Below, piece after piece: positions 11,225 through 23,119 of a stretch of DNA of 64,000 nt. Both the position numbers and the translations under genes were made by a program. This DNA is from Aldrovandia affinis (taxonomy: Eukaryota > Chordata > Actinopteri > Notacanthiformes > Halosauridae), in the NCBI GenBank assembly GCA_029706075.1, contig JAINUG010000109.1, positions 1,392,501-1,456,500 of the forward strand, written 5' to 3'. Numbering within the stretch: the first letter of the stretch is position 1; the number at the start of each line of letters is the position of its first letter. Below the pieces are notes generated by a model. It did not search any database. It worked only from the letters and a program-made list of their open reading frames with translations, and was not told where the DNA came from.

Positions 11225-12910
11225 CATACAGTAAGTATAAAAATATTCACCCTCTGGCATTTTTCATGTTTTATTTCTTCATGGAATGAAAATTGATTTA
11301 ATTGTGATTTCCTGACACTTATCAACACAAAATACTGTAATGTCAAATATAAAAACAGCTCTAAAGCTTTTTCTTAATTAATTGCAAATAAAAAACACAA
11401 TAATTGATTACATTAGTATTCACTCACTTTGACTTAGACTTGGTAGAAGTACGTTGTGCTACAATTACAGCTGTGAATCTATTTGAGTAAGTCTCTACCA
11501 GCTTTGCACATCTGGACATTGCAATTTTTGCCCATTCTTCTTTACAAAACTGCTTGATCTCCATCAGTTGTGATGGGCAGGGCTGGACTGGGAGAAAAAA
11601 TCGGCCCTGCCATTTCGCGCTCAGACCGGCCCGGCACCCGGTGCGAGCGCCGCATTTTCTGTCGACCGGGGTGCTGCGAATAAATCTGTCGACGCAGGGG
11701 GTGCTGCGCGAAAAGAAGCTGAGACCAGTTCGTTTATATGCGCGGAAAATTTATTGCGCCCCTCGGAACACCCGGTCCGTGGTATAATATATATAAAATG
11801 ATTCTACCGGCCCTACCGAGGCCCTACCGGCCCAAAACTAGACCGGCCCACCGGGCATTTGCCCGGTAGACTATATAGCCAGTCCAGCCCTGGTGATGGG
11901 GACAAGTAGTGAACAGCAATTTTCAAATCTTTCTACAGATTCTTAATGGGATTGAAGTCTGGCCTTTAAAAAAATAAATAAAATTATCATTCCAATGTGG
12001 TGTTTTATGTATGCTTTGGGTCATTGTCTTGCTGGAATATAAATCTCCCAAGTTGCAGGTCTCTTGTGCAGCTGGTTTTCCTCCAAGATTTGTCTATATC
12101 TTGTGCCATCCATTTTGGCCTTTATTTTGACAAGTATTCCAGTCCCCGAATCAGAGAAATCCATAGCATTAGGCTCCTGCCAGGGAAAGTGTTCTTGGGA
12201 TGATGTGCTGTGTTAGGCTTGCACCAAACATTGCTCCTAACGTTGATGCCAAAAAGTTCAATCTTGGTCTTATCAGGCCATAGAATCTTCCTCCACTTGG
12301 TTTCAGTCTCCCACATGCCTTCTGGCAAAGTCTACATGAGATTTCATGTGTTTTCTTCAACAATGGCTTTCTTTTTGCCACCCTCCCATAAAGTGCAGGT
12401 TTGTGAAGCGCCGGCCTATTGTACCATGGACAGTTTCTCCCATCTCTGCTATGGAAAGCTGAGGCCTCCTGGCCTCTTGGTGGTCTCCCTAACAAGTGCT
12501 CTTCTCATACAGATGTTCCGTTTTGGAGGACAGCCTGTTCTAGGCAAATTCACAGTTGTGCCATATTCTCTCCATTTCTTTATGATGGACTTAACGGTAT
12601 TTCAGGGGTTATTCAAAGTCTTTGAAATCTTATATCTTTCCCCAGTTGGTGCTTTTGAAAACCCTTTTCTCTGTTTTGTTTTGAATATTCATGAAAGGTC
12701 TTTATGATGAAGCTCTTGTTTGGAAATGCCCTAACCAGCTGTGGGACATCTCACAGACAGGTGTACTTAATTTGCAATCATTTGAAACACCTTAATTGTA
12801 CACAGGTGGAGTCCAATCAAATAATGATATGACTTCTGAAGACAACTGATTGCACCAGAGTTTATTTTGGTGTGTCTTAGAAATATGATGTGCCTTAATT
12901 ATCATACTGC
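11225..12910 (-). mobile_element. Decayed Tc1/mariner element
   Basis: Starts with ACAGTAAGTATAAAAATATT, the same family end as at 45857. A minus-strand transposase remnant covers about 12700-11940, broken into several frames. The internal segment was later split by a hAT MITE at 11578-11892. Confidence 0.7.
11578..11892. mobile_element. hAT-type MITE (315 bp) nested in Tc1
   Basis: Perfect 14-bp terminal inverted repeats CAGGGCTGGACTGG / CCAGTCCAGCCCTG and a perfect 8-bp TSD GTGATGGG (11570-11577 and 11893-11900). The GC-rich interior has no transposase, so it would be mobilised in trans. Confidence 0.9.
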
Positions 12911-13215
12911 AGGCAATGTGCTTTTCTCACGGGTAACTCAGCTGTGTAATACCAACAAAAGCAGTAATCCTTGAGCTATAACAATAGGTTTCACTACTAA
13001 TAATAGCTAACTAGGCTACACTCATGCCAGAATTAGTGCACACACACCACCACCAAGGCCACAATGCTGCAAGACAGTGGGTCAGCACCGCCGCTGTCCA
13101 GCTGCGAAAACATGACATAAGGGCTTAGCATAATGTGTCCAATCACTGACCAATAAATGTCGAAAGATAAACATCATATAGTATTACATATATGTAACAT
13201 TAGTAACTAATCAAA
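12911..13215. other. Intergenic, nothing recognised
   Basis: No open frame or repeat of known type. Confidence 0.4.
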
Positions 13216-13345
13216 ATGATGCAGGCTACAAAGAAAACATGCAGACAATATGCATTGGATTATTTACAGTTCGGCTTTATTCAGTCTCCATTCAACCCAC
13301 AGCTACCTCTGTGTTTAGTGTGTGAGCAGGTTTTCTCCAATCAGG
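13216..13345 (+). pseudogene. hAT/ZBED5-like BED-domain remnant
   Basis: Frame reading YALDYLQFGFIQSP then LCLVCEQVFSN, matching the YLxFGF...C-x2-C-x-x-V start of ZBED5/FAM200-type domesticated or hAT transposase proteins. The second half of the zinc finger is lost to a frame break. Confidence 0.4.
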
Positions 13346-14314
13346 GTTCCTACACATTTTCTACTTCAAAATGGCCCACCTCCTCCTGTGCTGCCTTTCG
13401 TTTGTGTTTTTTGTGTCTTCTTTCATTCTCTTTTCCTCCTCCAGGTAAACATGGTATCTCTGTCTTGCATAGCCAGCTGACTGTAATAGCTCACTGGTCA
13501 TCCCTACTTTCTTTATACCACCCACATGGTTCAGGTCGTCCACAATCACGGTTCTCTTCATGTTTTCAGTGTTTTTGTTAAAAGAGAATCCTCTCTTTTG
13601 AGTTGAATTTCAGTGCTCTCTGACGTACCTTTACATTTTACGCATATCCTAATGTCAGTGTGAACACAGCCTTATCCACTCATTTAATACAGAATATCTT
13701 GATCACAAAATCACAACTAGCTAACATGGAATGTCTTTGGATTACAATATAGTTACACATTAAGTTTGCACACTGGCTACCCGAAATATACACGAGGCTC
13801 AAGCAGAGCGAGATATGCAGACTGGAGTCGGCTAGCGAATCAGTTAGTTATTGCTATCGGCTAGCCAACTAGATAATGTTCCTTTGGTTGGGTAACTAGT
13901 AGCTAGCTAGTTGTCTAATGCTAGCCATTTCTTACATGCTTATCGTTTTCTACAAGCTAGAATCATTTTTCTCACATTTCATCATTTGTACAAGCAGTAC
14001 TGGTAGCAGGTCTTGCTACCAGGATGCTTTCAGAAGAGAATTGTGTTTTTTCCCTCGCATTTGACTGGTGATAGGAGGTTCACCCATGTTGGATATTTCA
14101 AGTTACTTTTTACCCAATTTATATTTTGCCCTTTTGTCTGATCTATGGTGCCTTGAGAGCCATGTTTGATAACTTGGATTAGAGAGCCAGGTTTATGAAA
14201 AAGTGTCTGTTGTCCACTACTGCCTGTGATAATCTGCGCCGTCTTTCAATTACTCAAATAATTGGTCAATCGAACATTTTCCCTTACTTTGCTCAAACTG
14301 CTCTGAAATGTGTC
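13346..14314. other. Intergenic, no gene recognised
   Basis: Contains GCTAGCTAG-rich text (about 13840-13930) but no coding signal. Confidence 0.4.
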
Positions 14315-14319
14315 ATGCG

Positions 14320-14523
14320 TGTAGTAGATGGGGCTAAAATGGTTTACCCCGCCACCCCTATGGTTGTGTAATGTTGGGCTGATACGGGGTCGCGGGTGGT
14401 TGTGGTTTCTGGGGACTTCCGGTGCTATGGACCGGCTGGGAGTAGCCGGCTAGTGTGGATTAAAGAGTGGCAGTTGCCGTTGAACTGAACCTACCGTCTC
14501 AGTCGTTTGTTCAAGACACGACA
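14320..14523 (+). repeat. Left LTR
   Basis: 204 bp, TGTAGTAGATGG ... CAAGACACGACA. Differs from the right LTR by three substitutions. Confidence 0.95.
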
Positions 14524-14652
14524 TGGTGACAGAAGTGGACGTGCTTTCGGTTTCATCTTCGTAATTGCAGTGATGTAAAATAGAAAAAAAATAAAAATAA
14601 TTCCCCTCTCTCTCGTAGTTACTGACGTTAACGTACTGATCAGCTAGCCACA

Positions 14653-15942
14653 ATGGAGTCACTCACCCCGCCTCCACCGTTGTCGTTGAGTGGAAATTTG
14701 GCCGAGAATTGGCGCAAGTGGGAGCAGAGACTTAATTTGTATTTTGTAGCCTCAGGGCTAACGGACAAATTGGAGGAGAGGAAGATTGCTGTTATGCTGC
14801 ACTGTGTGGGTGAGGACGCGCTCGAAATTTACAACGCCTTGAGCATTCAGTATGCTGATGCTCAGGCCAAGAAAATGGAGGAAGTTTTAACCGCATTCAG
14901 GCAATACTGCGCACCGCGCAAGAACACAGTATTTGAGAGACATCAATTCTGGGCGTACAAGCACAATGAGGAGGCTGGAATTGATAAATTCGTTACGGAA
15001 TTGAGACTGAGAGCACGAGACTGTGAATTTGGTGAGTCAGAGGACCTCATGCTGAGGGACAAAATTGTGTTTAGCATCACAGACCACAGGCTTAGAGAGA
15101 GGTTGCTCTCCACCGCAGACTTGCCCTTGCATAAAGCCATAGACATTTGTAGAGCTAAGGAAGCAGCTACAATGCAGGCAAGGGCCATGGCACCTAACAG
15201 CAGCACAGAGGAGCAGCTTGTGCATGCAGTGAGTAACACAGGCCGCTTTGCAAAATACGCAAAACCCCAGCCTAACAGCGCGCGTGTAGCACTTCAGGAG
15301 GAGTGGCGTACCAGGGCATGTAGAAACTGTGGCAGACTTCACAAACCCAGGCAATGTCCCGCTTATAACATGGACTGTAGGAAATGTGGCAAGAAAAACC
15401 ACTTTGCAGCTGTATGCAGGTCGAACCCTGACGTAGCACTGGTGGAAGCGGAAGCACCAGATGTGAACGCACTGTACATTGCAGGCATCTCACGGGCACA
15501 CAAGGGAAACTCTAGAGACACTGCCTGGAGCTCATCCCTGCGTGTAGGGGGCACCTTAGTCACCTTCAAACTAGACACAGGGGCTGAGGCAAACGTGCTG
15601 CCACTGGCAGTGGCAGAAGGGCTTCCCATGCCACTCAACATGCAGCACACGGACACAGTGCTCGTTGCCTATGGCGGTGCCCGTATTCAGCCGAAGGGCG
15701 TTGTGAAGCTGCTAGTGCAGGCACGGCATAAACAGGCACAGCTTTATTTCTTTGTCACTGATGCATCAGATACACCCCTGCTAGGCAGGCAAGCATGTGT
15801 GCAGCTGGACCTCGTTAGGAGGGTGGAGGCGCTGGCCCGCTCGGCTCCAGCGACAAAACAGGAACTGCTCCAACAATATTCATCTGTGTTTGAAGGGCTT
15901 GGTGAGTTTGTGGGGTGTGGGCGAGCACCACATTTACACTGA
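14653..15942 (+). CDS. gag-protease of the gypsy element
   Basis: Open frame from MESLTPPPPLSLSGNL. It has a capsid-like region (residues about 10-190). Two CCHC zinc knuckles follow, CRNCGRLHKPRQC and CRKCGKKNHFAAVC (about 222-255). The aspartic protease active site FKLDTGAEANVLP is near residue 305, and the flap/end motif PLLGRQA near 375. The frame terminates at 15942 because of a shift near 15915; the continuing pol text (GEHHIYTDPKVPP) lies in another frame. Gag and protease look intact, so this part could still be expressed. Confidence 0.88.
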   Translation: MESLTPPPPLSLSGNLAENWRKWEQRLNLYFVASGLTDKLEERKIAVMLHCVGEDALEIYNALSIQYADAQAKKMEEVLTAFRQYCAPRKNTVFERHQFWAYKHNEEAGIDKFVTELRLRARDCEFGESEDLMLRDKIVFSITDHRLRERLLSTADLPLHKAIDICRAKEAATMQARAMAPNSSTEEQLVHAVSNTGRFAKYAKPQPNSARVALQEEWRTRACRNCGRLHKPRQCPAYNMDCRKCGKKNHFAAVCRSNPDVALVEAEAPDVNALYIAGISRAHKGNSRDTAWSSSLRVGGTLVTFKLDTGAEANVLPLAVAEGLPMPLNMQHTDTVLVAYGGARIQPKGVVKLLVQARHKQAQLYFFVTDASDTPLLGRQACVQLDLVRRVEALARSAPATKQELLQQYSSVFEGLGEFVGCGRAPHLH

Positions 15943-16005
15943 CCCTAAGGTGCCTCCAGTCATACATGGGTGCCGGAGAATTCCCTACTCAGTATATGAC
16001 AAGAC
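15930..16005 (+). pseudogene. Start of gypsy pol, out of frame with gag
   Basis: GEHHIYTDPKVPPVIHGCRR followed by IPYSVYDK marks the region just before the reverse transcriptase. It is cut at 16005 by the LINE and resumes at 19179 as YDRLKDTLDDLQKRGV. Confidence 0.75.
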
Positions 16006-19000
16006 CCCCCATGATGACAAACAAAATTGGAAATACGTTTCCCTCGCCCGGACGCGGGTCACCGGGGCCCCCCCCTGGAGCCAGGCCCGGGGTAGGGCTC
16101 GAGGCGCGCCTGGTGGCCGAGCCTACACCTATGGGGCTCGGCCGGGCACAGCCCGAAGAGCCAACGTAGGACCCCCTTCCCATGGGCTCACCACCCATGG
16201 GAGGGGCCAAGGGGTCGGGTGCAGTGAGAGATGGGCGGCCGAAGGCAGGGGCCTTGGCGGTCCGATCCTCGGCTGCAGAAGCTAGCTCTAGGGACGTGGA
16301 ATGTCACCTCTCTGGCGGGGAAGGAGCCTGAGCTGGTGCGGGAGGTCGAGAGGTTCCGGCTAGATATAGTCGGCCTCGCCTCGACGCACGGCATGGGCTC
16401 CGGAACCAGTCTCCTTGAGAGGGGTTGGACTCTCTTCCACTCTGGAGTTGCCCCTGGTGGGAGGCGCCGAGCAGGGGTGGGAATACTTATTGCCCCCGGC
16501 TCGGTGCCTGTACGCTGGGGTTCACCCCGGTAGACGAGAGGGTAGCCTCCCTCCGCCTTCGTGTGGGGGACGGGTCCTGACTGTTGTTTGTGCTTATGCT
16601 CCAAACAGCAGCTCAGAATACCCACCCTTTTTGGAGTCCTTGGAGAGGGTGTTTGAGAACACTCCTTCCGGGGACTCCTCGTTTTGCTGGGAGACTTCAA
16701 TGCTCACGTGGGCAACGATAGTGAGACCTGGAGGGCGTGATTGGGAGGAACGGCCCCCGATCTGAACCAGAATGGTGCTTTGTTGTTGGACTTCTGTGCT
16801 TGTCACAGATTGTCCATAACGAACACCATGTTCAAGCACAAGCGTGTCCATATATGCACCTGGCACCAGGACACCCTGGGCCGCAGTTCAATGATCGACT
16901 TTGTGGTCGTGTCGTCGGACTTGCGGCCGCATGTCTTGGACACTCGGGTGAAGAGAGGGCGGAGCTGTCAACTGATCACCACCTGGTGGTGAGTTGGCTC
17001 CGATGGTGGGGAGGATGCCGGTCAGGCCTGGCAGGCCCAAACGTATTGTGAGGGTCTGCTGGGAACGTCTGGCAGAGTCTCCTGTCAGAAGGAGCTTCAA
17101 CTCCCACCTCCGGGAGAGCTTCAACCATGTCCCGGGGAGGCGGGGGACATTGAGTCCAGTGGGCCATGTTCCATGCCTCTATTGTTGAGGCGGCTGACCG
17201 GAGCTGTGGCCGCAAGGTCGTCGGTGCCTGTCGCGGCGGTAATCCCGAACCCGCTGGTGGACACCGGCAGTGAAGGATGCCGTCAAGCTGAAGAAGGAGT
17301 CCTATCGGACCTTTTTGGCCTGTGGGACTCCGGAGGCAGCAGATAGGTATCGGCGAGCCAAGCGGAGCGCGGCCCGGCGGTCGCTGAGGCAAAAACTCGG
17401 GCATGGGAGGAGCTCGGTGAGGCCATGGAGCGACTTTCCGAACGGCCGAGGAGGTTCTGGACCACCATCCGGCGTCTCAGGATGGGGAAGCAGTGCACTG
17501 TCAACACTGTGTACAGTGGGGATGGGGCGCTGCTGACCTCGACTCGACGCGTTGTGGGTCGGTGGAGGAATATCAAGACCTCCTCAATCCCACCGACACG
17601 CCTTCCAGCGAGGAAGCAGGGTCTGGGGACTCGGGGTGGGCTCTCCTATCTCTGGGGCTGAGGTCGCCACGGTGGTTAAAAAGCTCCGTGGTGGCAGGGC
17701 CTCGGGGGTGGATGAGATCCGCCCAGAGTCCCTCAAGGCTCTGGATGTTGTGGGGCTGTCTTGGTTGACACGACTCTGCAGCATCGCGTGGACATCGGGG
17801 GCAGTGCCTCTGGACTGGCAGACCGGGGTGGTGGTCCCCTCTTCAAGAAAGGGGACCGGAGGGTGTGTTCCAACTACAGGGGGATCACACTCCTCAGCCT
17901 CCCTGGTAAGGTCTATTCAGGGGTTCTGGAGAGGAGGGTCCGTCGGATGGTTGAACTCGGATTCAGGAGGAGCAATGTGGTTTTCGTCCTGGTCGCGGAA
18001 CTGTGGACCAGCTCTACACCCTCCGCGGGGTCCTGGAGGGTGCATGGGAGTTTGCCCAACCAGTCTACACATGTTTTGTGGACTTGGAGAAGGCTTTCGA
18101 CCGTGTCCCTCGGGAGTCTTGTGGGGGTGCTCGGGAGTATGGGGTACCGGACCCCTTGATACGGGCCATTCGGTCCCTGTGCGACCCCGGTGCCAGAGCT
18201 TGGTCCGCATGGCTGGCAGTAAGTCGGACTTGTTCCCGGTGAGGGTTGGACTCCGCCAGGGCTGCCCTTTGTCACCGGTTCTGTTCATAACTTTATGGAC
18301 AGAATATCTAGGCGCAGCCGGGCGTTGAGGGGGTCCGGTTCGGGTGGCCTGAGGATTGGGTCACTGCTCTTTGCAGATGATGTGGTCCTGTTGGCTTCAT
18401 CGGGCCGTGACCTCCAGCTCTCGCTGGAGCGGTTCGCAGCCGAGTGTGAAGCGGCTGGTATGAGAATCAGCACCTCCAAACCGAGACCATGGTTCTCAGC
18501 CGGAAAAAGGTGGAGTGCACTCTCCGGGTCGGGAGGAGATCCTGCCCCAAGTGGAGGAGCTTAAATACCTCGGGGTCTTGTTCACGAGTGAGGGAAGGAT
18601 GGAGCGGGAGATCGACAGGCGGATTGGTGCGGCGTCGGCAGTGATGCAGACGCTGCATCAGTCTGTCGTAAAGAGGAGCTGAGCCTAAAGGCAAAGCTCT
18701 CGATTTACCGGTCGATCTATGTTCCTACCCTCACCTACGGTCACGAGTTGTGGGTAGTGACCGAAAGAACGAGATCGCGAATACAAGCGGCTGAAATGAG
18801 TTTCCTCCGCAGGGTGTCTGGGCTCTCCCTTAGAGATAGGGTGAGGAGCTCGGTCATCCGGGAGGGGCTCAGAGTAGAGCCGCTGCTCCTCCGCGTCGAG
18901 AGAGGAGCCAGATGAGGTGGCTCGGGCATCTGGTTAGGATGCCTCCTGGACGCCTCCCGGGTGAGGTGTTCGGGCACGTCCCACCGGGAGGAGGCCCCGG

Positions 19001-19178
19001 GAAGACCCAGGACACGCTGGAGAGACTATGTCTCTCGGCTGGCCTGGGAACGCCGGGATTCCCCGGAAGAGCTGGACGAAGTGGCCGGGGAGAGGGAAGT
19101 CTGGGTCTCCCTGCTTAGGACGCTGCCCCCGCGACCCGACCCGGAGAAGCGGTAGAAAATGGATGGATGGATGGATGG
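16006..19178 (+). mobile_element. LINE (RTE-like, with endonuclease and RT) inserted in gypsy pol
   Basis: About 3.17 kb flanked by an imperfect duplication of the gypsy target (AGTATATGACAAGAC at 15991-16005, AGTATACGACAGAC at 19179-19192). An apurinic-type endonuclease is recognisable at about 16285-17000 (LGTWNVTSLAGKEPELV, DIVGL, later TWHQDTLGRSSMIDFVV, STDHHLVVSW). A reverse transcriptase spans about 17680-18750 (DWQTGVVVP, KGDRRVCSNYRGITLLS, FVDLEKAFDRVPRE, VGLRQGCPLSPVLFI, catalytic LLFADDVVLLAS). The C-terminal region WERRDSPEELDE is followed by a (TGGA)n tail at 19159-19178, a tail type seen in RTE elements. Many frame breaks divide the ORF. It is markedly GC-richer than its surroundings. 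Confidence 0.88.
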
Positions 19179-19192
19179 AGTATACGACAGAC

Positions 19193-19883
19193 TGAAAGAT
19201 ACTTTAGATGACCTACAAAAGCGAGGTGTCATCAGCAGGGTCACAAAGCCGACAGCGTGGGTGAGCAGCCTGTGCATCACTGAAAAAGAAACGGCTCCCT
19301 CAGGGTATGCTTGGACCCCAAGGACTTGAACAGAGCCATCCTGCGTCAGCACTTCTCTATACCTACCCCAGAGGACGTACAGGGCAAACTGGCCGGCAAG
19401 ACCATCTTCACAATCCTTGATGAGAAGGATGGCTACCACCAAATCAAGTTGGATGACGAGTCGGCTGACCTTTGCACCTTCAACACGCCGTGGGGGAGGT
19501 ACCGCTTTCACCGACTTCCCTTTGGCATTAAATCGGCGAGTGAAGTATTCCAGCAGACCAACTCAGAGGCGTTTGGGGACATAGAGGGTGTTTCTGTGAT
19601 CGCAGACGACATGATCATAACTGCAGCCACCAAAACAGAGCATGACAGCATACTGCAGAAAGTGATGGACAGGGCCATCCAACTCAATGTCAAGTTCAAC
19701 AAGGACAAAATACAATACATGGTGGGGGAGGTCAGATACATGGGCCACATCATTGGCGCTGCTGGAGTGAAACCTGACGGGTCCAAGGTGGCGACGATCC
19801 AGCAGTTGGCCCCACCTACTGACAGAAGCGCTCCAGAGGTTACTGGGCATGACGAGGTATCTGGCTCAGTACCTGCCAGATGA
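19193..19883 (+). pseudogene. Gypsy reverse transcriptase
   Basis: From RLKDTLDDLQKRGVISRV, then (after a frame shift near 19290) DPKDLNRAILRQHFSIPTPE, ILDEKDGYHQIKLDD, RLPFGIKSASEVFQQ and the catalytic-loop equivalent VSVIADDMIITA near 19590-19625. RT fold motifs are all present, but the frame is lost at 19884. Confidence 0.85.
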
Positions 19884-20040
19884 GTCCACACTGACCGCCC
19901 CACTCAGACAGCTGCTCCGAAAGGACAATGGCAATGGCACCCTGAGCATCATATGGTGTTTGACAAGCTTAAGAAAGCTGTCTCCTCTGCTCCATTGCTG
20001 AGATTCTTCAACCCCAAAGAGGAGATAGTGATCCAGGCGG

Positions 20041-21768
20041 ATGCTTCCAAGGATGGGCTCGGTGCCTGCCTCATGCAAAATTAACAACCAGTCGCCTATG
20101 CATCGAGGGCACTTTCTAGAGCAGAACAAAATTATGCTCAAATTGAGAAGGAACTGCTGGCCATTGTCTTCGCACTCAAAAAAATTCCACCAGTACGTTT
20201 ATGGTGCTGAGGTGAGAGTCCAGTCCGACCACAAGCCCATCGAGGCAATCGTCTCAAAGCCCATCGGGCAAGCCCCCGCTCGTCTGCAGAGGATGCTCCT
20301 CCAAATCCAAAAGTATGACATCCACATCAGCTACACACCTGGGACGGACATGCTCATAGCAGATACCCTCTCCAGGGCCCATCCTCTCACTGGGAGCTCA
20401 GAAGACGGTGACCTAGGTGATGAAAAAGTCATTTATGTGGCCACGACAGACCCCCCGCTAGGGGGCAGCATCACACAGTTGGTGCAGGCGGCGTCCAAGA
20501 CGGACGAGGAAATGCTGCTGTTGAAGGATCTACACACTGGTGGGTGGCCTGACCGGAGGAAGAGCGTGCCGCCCAGGGCCCAACCGTACTGGCCAGTGAG
20601 ACACTCCTTGTACATTGATGATGGACTGGTCATGGTCAACAAAAGAATTGTTGTTCCTAAAAGCCTCAGAGCCGAGGTGTTGCAGCGGTTGCACACTGCA
20701 CACCAGGGCATTCAGCGCTCACTTGCACACGCCAGGGCAATCATGTACTGGCCGGGTCTTAGCAATGATGTACGTGCAATGGTCGATTCATGCTCTTCCT
20801 GCCAGGAACAGCTGCCCAGCAATCAGAGAGAACCGCTCCTGCCGCACCCGGTCCCTGATGCTCCATGGCAGAGGATCGCGGCTGACATCTTTGAGCTCCA
20901 TGGCAGGTCGTTTCTACTGATCACGGATTACTACTCCAAATTCCCAGAAGTGTTGCAGCTGCCAGACAAAACTGCCGGTTCTGTGATAGCGAGGTTCAAA
21001 GCTGTATTCTCAAGACATGGGGTCCCCTTCACGCTGATTGCAGATCACGTGCCTTTCGCGAGTGCAGAGATGGCTCGGTTTGCCAGTACATGGGGCTTCA
21101 AGATCATCCACTCGAGCCCTGCGTTTCCACAGTCGAACGGGATGGCAGAAAGGGCAATTAAAACTGTGAAAGCCATGCTGACAGCTGCTGCTCGGAACGG
21201 GGTTGACCCGCACCTGGCGATGCTGAACCTGAGGAACACGCCAGTCACAGGTATGGCTTACTCACCGGCTCAGCTCCTGATGGGTCGGGTGCTGCGCTCC
21301 AACCTACCGATAAGCAATGCCGCCCTACAGCCTTCCACCCCAGTGAATGTGCGGGAGGGTCTGGCACGTTGTCAGTGGAGGCAAAAGGAGTCCTATGACA
21401 AGACGGCAGCACCGCTCCTTCCATTCTGGACGGGGGAGAGAGTCAGGATGGAGACTGCCCAGGGATGGCAGCCAGCATCCATCGTGAGAGCCAGGGAAGA
21501 GCCCAGGTCCTACGACATCATCACTCCATCCGGCGCTACCTGTCGCAGGAACAGGAAGCATCTCAGGCCTGACAGGGCAGCTAGGCACAACGACCAGCAG
21601 GATGACATTGAAGCGCCCGACAGTGACACAGAGCAGGGTGCTACACCGGTCGAGGCCCCGGAGCCAGGTGCCAATGCTCCAGAGTCTCAAAGTGCCCCAT
21701 GCACCAGATCGGGTCGGCGTATCAAGCCCCCTGTAAGGCTGAAAGACTATGACACTGCTTTTGACTAA
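20041..21768 (+). CDS. Gypsy RNase H (part) and integrase
   Basis: In true frame from about 20187 ([20 protein letters not shown], then LSRAHPL); the annotated beginning is out of frame because of shifts near 20080 and 20170. Integrase follows with a zinc-binding HHCC region ([14 protein letters not shown] ... CSSCQEQ). Its core has the D-D-E residues in [20 protein letters not shown] and [10 protein letters not shown], and the C-terminal [21 protein letters not shown] replaces the usual N-G-P-Q-F after the second Asp. Stops at 21768, 108 bp before the right LTR. Confidence 0.85.
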   Translation: MLPRMGSVPASCKINNQSPMHRGHFLEQNKIMLKLRRNCWPLSSHSKKFHQYVYGAEVRVQSDHKPIEAIVSKPIGQAPARLQRMLLQIQKYDIHISYTPGTDMLIADTLSRAHPLTGSSEDGDLGDEKVIYVATTDPPLGGSITQLVQAASKTDEEMLLLKDLHTGGWPDRRKSVPPRAQPYWPVRHSLYIDDGLVMVNKRIVVPKSLRAEVLQRLHTAHQGIQRSLAHARAIMYWPGLSNDVRAMVDSCSSCQEQLPSNQREPLLPHPVPDAPWQRIAADIFELHGRSFLLITDYYSKFPEVLQLPDKTAGSVIARFKAVFSRHGVPFTLIADHVPFASAEMARFASTWGFKIIHSSPAFPQSNGMAERAIKTVKAMLTAAARNGVDPHLAMLNLRNTPVTGMAYSPAQLLMGRVLRSNLPISNAALQPSTPVNVREGLARCQWRQKESYDKTAAPLLPFWTGERVRMETAQGWQPASIVRAREEPRSYDIITPSGATCRRNRKHLRPDRAARHNDQQDDIEAPDSDTEQGATPVEAPEPGANAPESQSAPCTRSGRRIKPPVRLKDYDTAFD

Positions 21769-21876
21769 ATGCCTATTGCTTGTAATAGTTTTGCCACGTA
21801 GAGCTATGTATTGTGTTTGTTCTCATTAGCTGTCTGGTGTTGACCGGTTGGTAATGACAGGCTTAAGAAAGGGGGA

Positions 21877-22080
21877 TGTAGTAGATGGGGATAAAATGGT
21901 TTACCCCGCCACCCCTATGGTTGTGTAATGTTGGGCTGATCCGGGGTCGCGGGTGGTTGTGGTTTCTGGGGACTTCCGGTGCTATGGACTGGCTGGGAGT
22001 AGCCGGCTAGTGTGGATTAAAGAGTGGCAGTTGCCGTTGAACTGAACCTACCGTCTCAGTCGTTTGTTCAAGACACGACA
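21877..22080 (+). repeat. Right LTR
   Basis: 204 bp; identical ends to the left LTR, and immediately preceded by the polypurine tract. Confidence 0.95.
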
Positions 22081-22085
22081 ATGCG

Positions 22086-22370
22086 CATAGTTGAGTGAAT
22101 GCACCGTTCTCACCGTTGGCAATGATTCATTTTTGAAGATTCAGAATTACTACTTCATTCCAAAATGTACCGTTGGAAAACCATTTTTTCTCCATGCTTT
22201 GTTTCCTAAATTTTTTAAATATTTTTCCATACTTATCCAGACCTTGAAACAAGGGCAGAGTGATAGGACCCAGTTGCAGAGACGAGTCAGGAGGCAGGAA
22301 TCCAAACAAACGTATTGTTTCATTTAGCATTTAACATTGAAGAGATCTAACAACGTAAAGTTAAAATAAA
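22086..22370. other. Intergenic, nothing recognised
   Basis: AT-rich; no gene or repeat family identified. Confidence 0.4.
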
Positions 22371-22520
22371 GCACTGAAGAAATCAAACAAACCTAAGGTT
22401 CACTAGAACACTGAAGAAAACAAACAAACTTAAAGTTCACTAAAACACTGAAGAAATTTAACAAACTAAAGTTAAATAAAACACTGAAGAAAACAAACAA
22501 GCGAAGCTAAAGCCTATACT
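22371..22520. repeat. Minisatellite, 36-37 bp unit
   Basis: Units start with CACTGAAGAAA at 22371, 22408, 22445 and 22481, with AACAAAC and AAAGTTCACTAAAA inside; about 3.5 copies. Confidence 0.75.
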
Positions 22521-23110
22521 CAAAATGGCTGGACAAACACTGAAGCGAAATAACACAATGAACAACCATTCAAGACAGAGCAAAGATTACATAAAACAGG
22601 CATCTTAAATAAGGTACAAAACAACACACAGGTTAAATTACGCCAGACAATGAAACAATAATACAATTACACAAATGACACAATATGGGAACACTTAAGA
22701 GTCCAATACTGCCCTCTGGTGGCGAACAGCAGCTGTGACAATGGAATTCGGCACTAGCGTTAGATGCCTATGTTCGTCTCAGAGGCAAGTCTGGTGCAGT
22801 GGGGAATACATGGCAGTCAGGTTCTGCGCATCCGTTGTTGCCCCGGTAATTGCAACTACATTGCAGACACTTTCGGGAGTCCGCCGGGTAACATTTGGTG
22901 ACATTTGTGGCTGCGCTGGTGGGAAATACTGCTGGGAGTACTTAGTGAAACGTTGCAGCTGTGCTCACCCAAGTGCACTAATTCCAACGTAAAGCTAAAC
23001 CATTCTTGACATATCCCCCATTGACCTTTATATGTCTGACCCAATAATGGATGCCACCCAAGAGTTCATTGCTCTCTCTCTCTCCTTCTTTCACTTCTCT
23101 CTCTCTCTCT
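22521..23110. other. Intergenic, nothing recognised
   Basis: No coding or repeat signal beyond a CT-rich run at 23071-23115. Confidence 0.35.
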
Positions 23111-23119
23111 CCCTCTCCC

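Larger units (their letters stand above)
14320..22080 (+). mobile_element. Ty3/gypsy LTR retrotransposon (Mag-like), with a LINE inside
   Basis: Complete element with 204-bp LTRs at both ends and a perfect 5-bp TSD ATGCG (14315-14319, 22081-22085). A TGG-start primer-binding site (14524 on) follows the left LTR. A polypurine tract AAGAAAGGGGGA (21865-21876) precedes the right LTR. Order is gag, protease, reverse transcriptase, RNase H, integrase, with no envelope. Coding is interrupted by frame breaks near 15915, 19840 and 20080-20180 and by a LINE at 16006-19178. Short LTRs, two CCHC knuckles and a K02A2.6-like pol suggest the Mag clade. LTRs differ at 3 of 204 positions, so the insertion is recent. 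Confidence 0.92.

Noticed and set aside
16188-18700. Numerous overlapping frames on both strands in the GC-rich LINE
   Set aside because: They are shadows of one broken LINE ORF; low stop frequency is due to GC richness.
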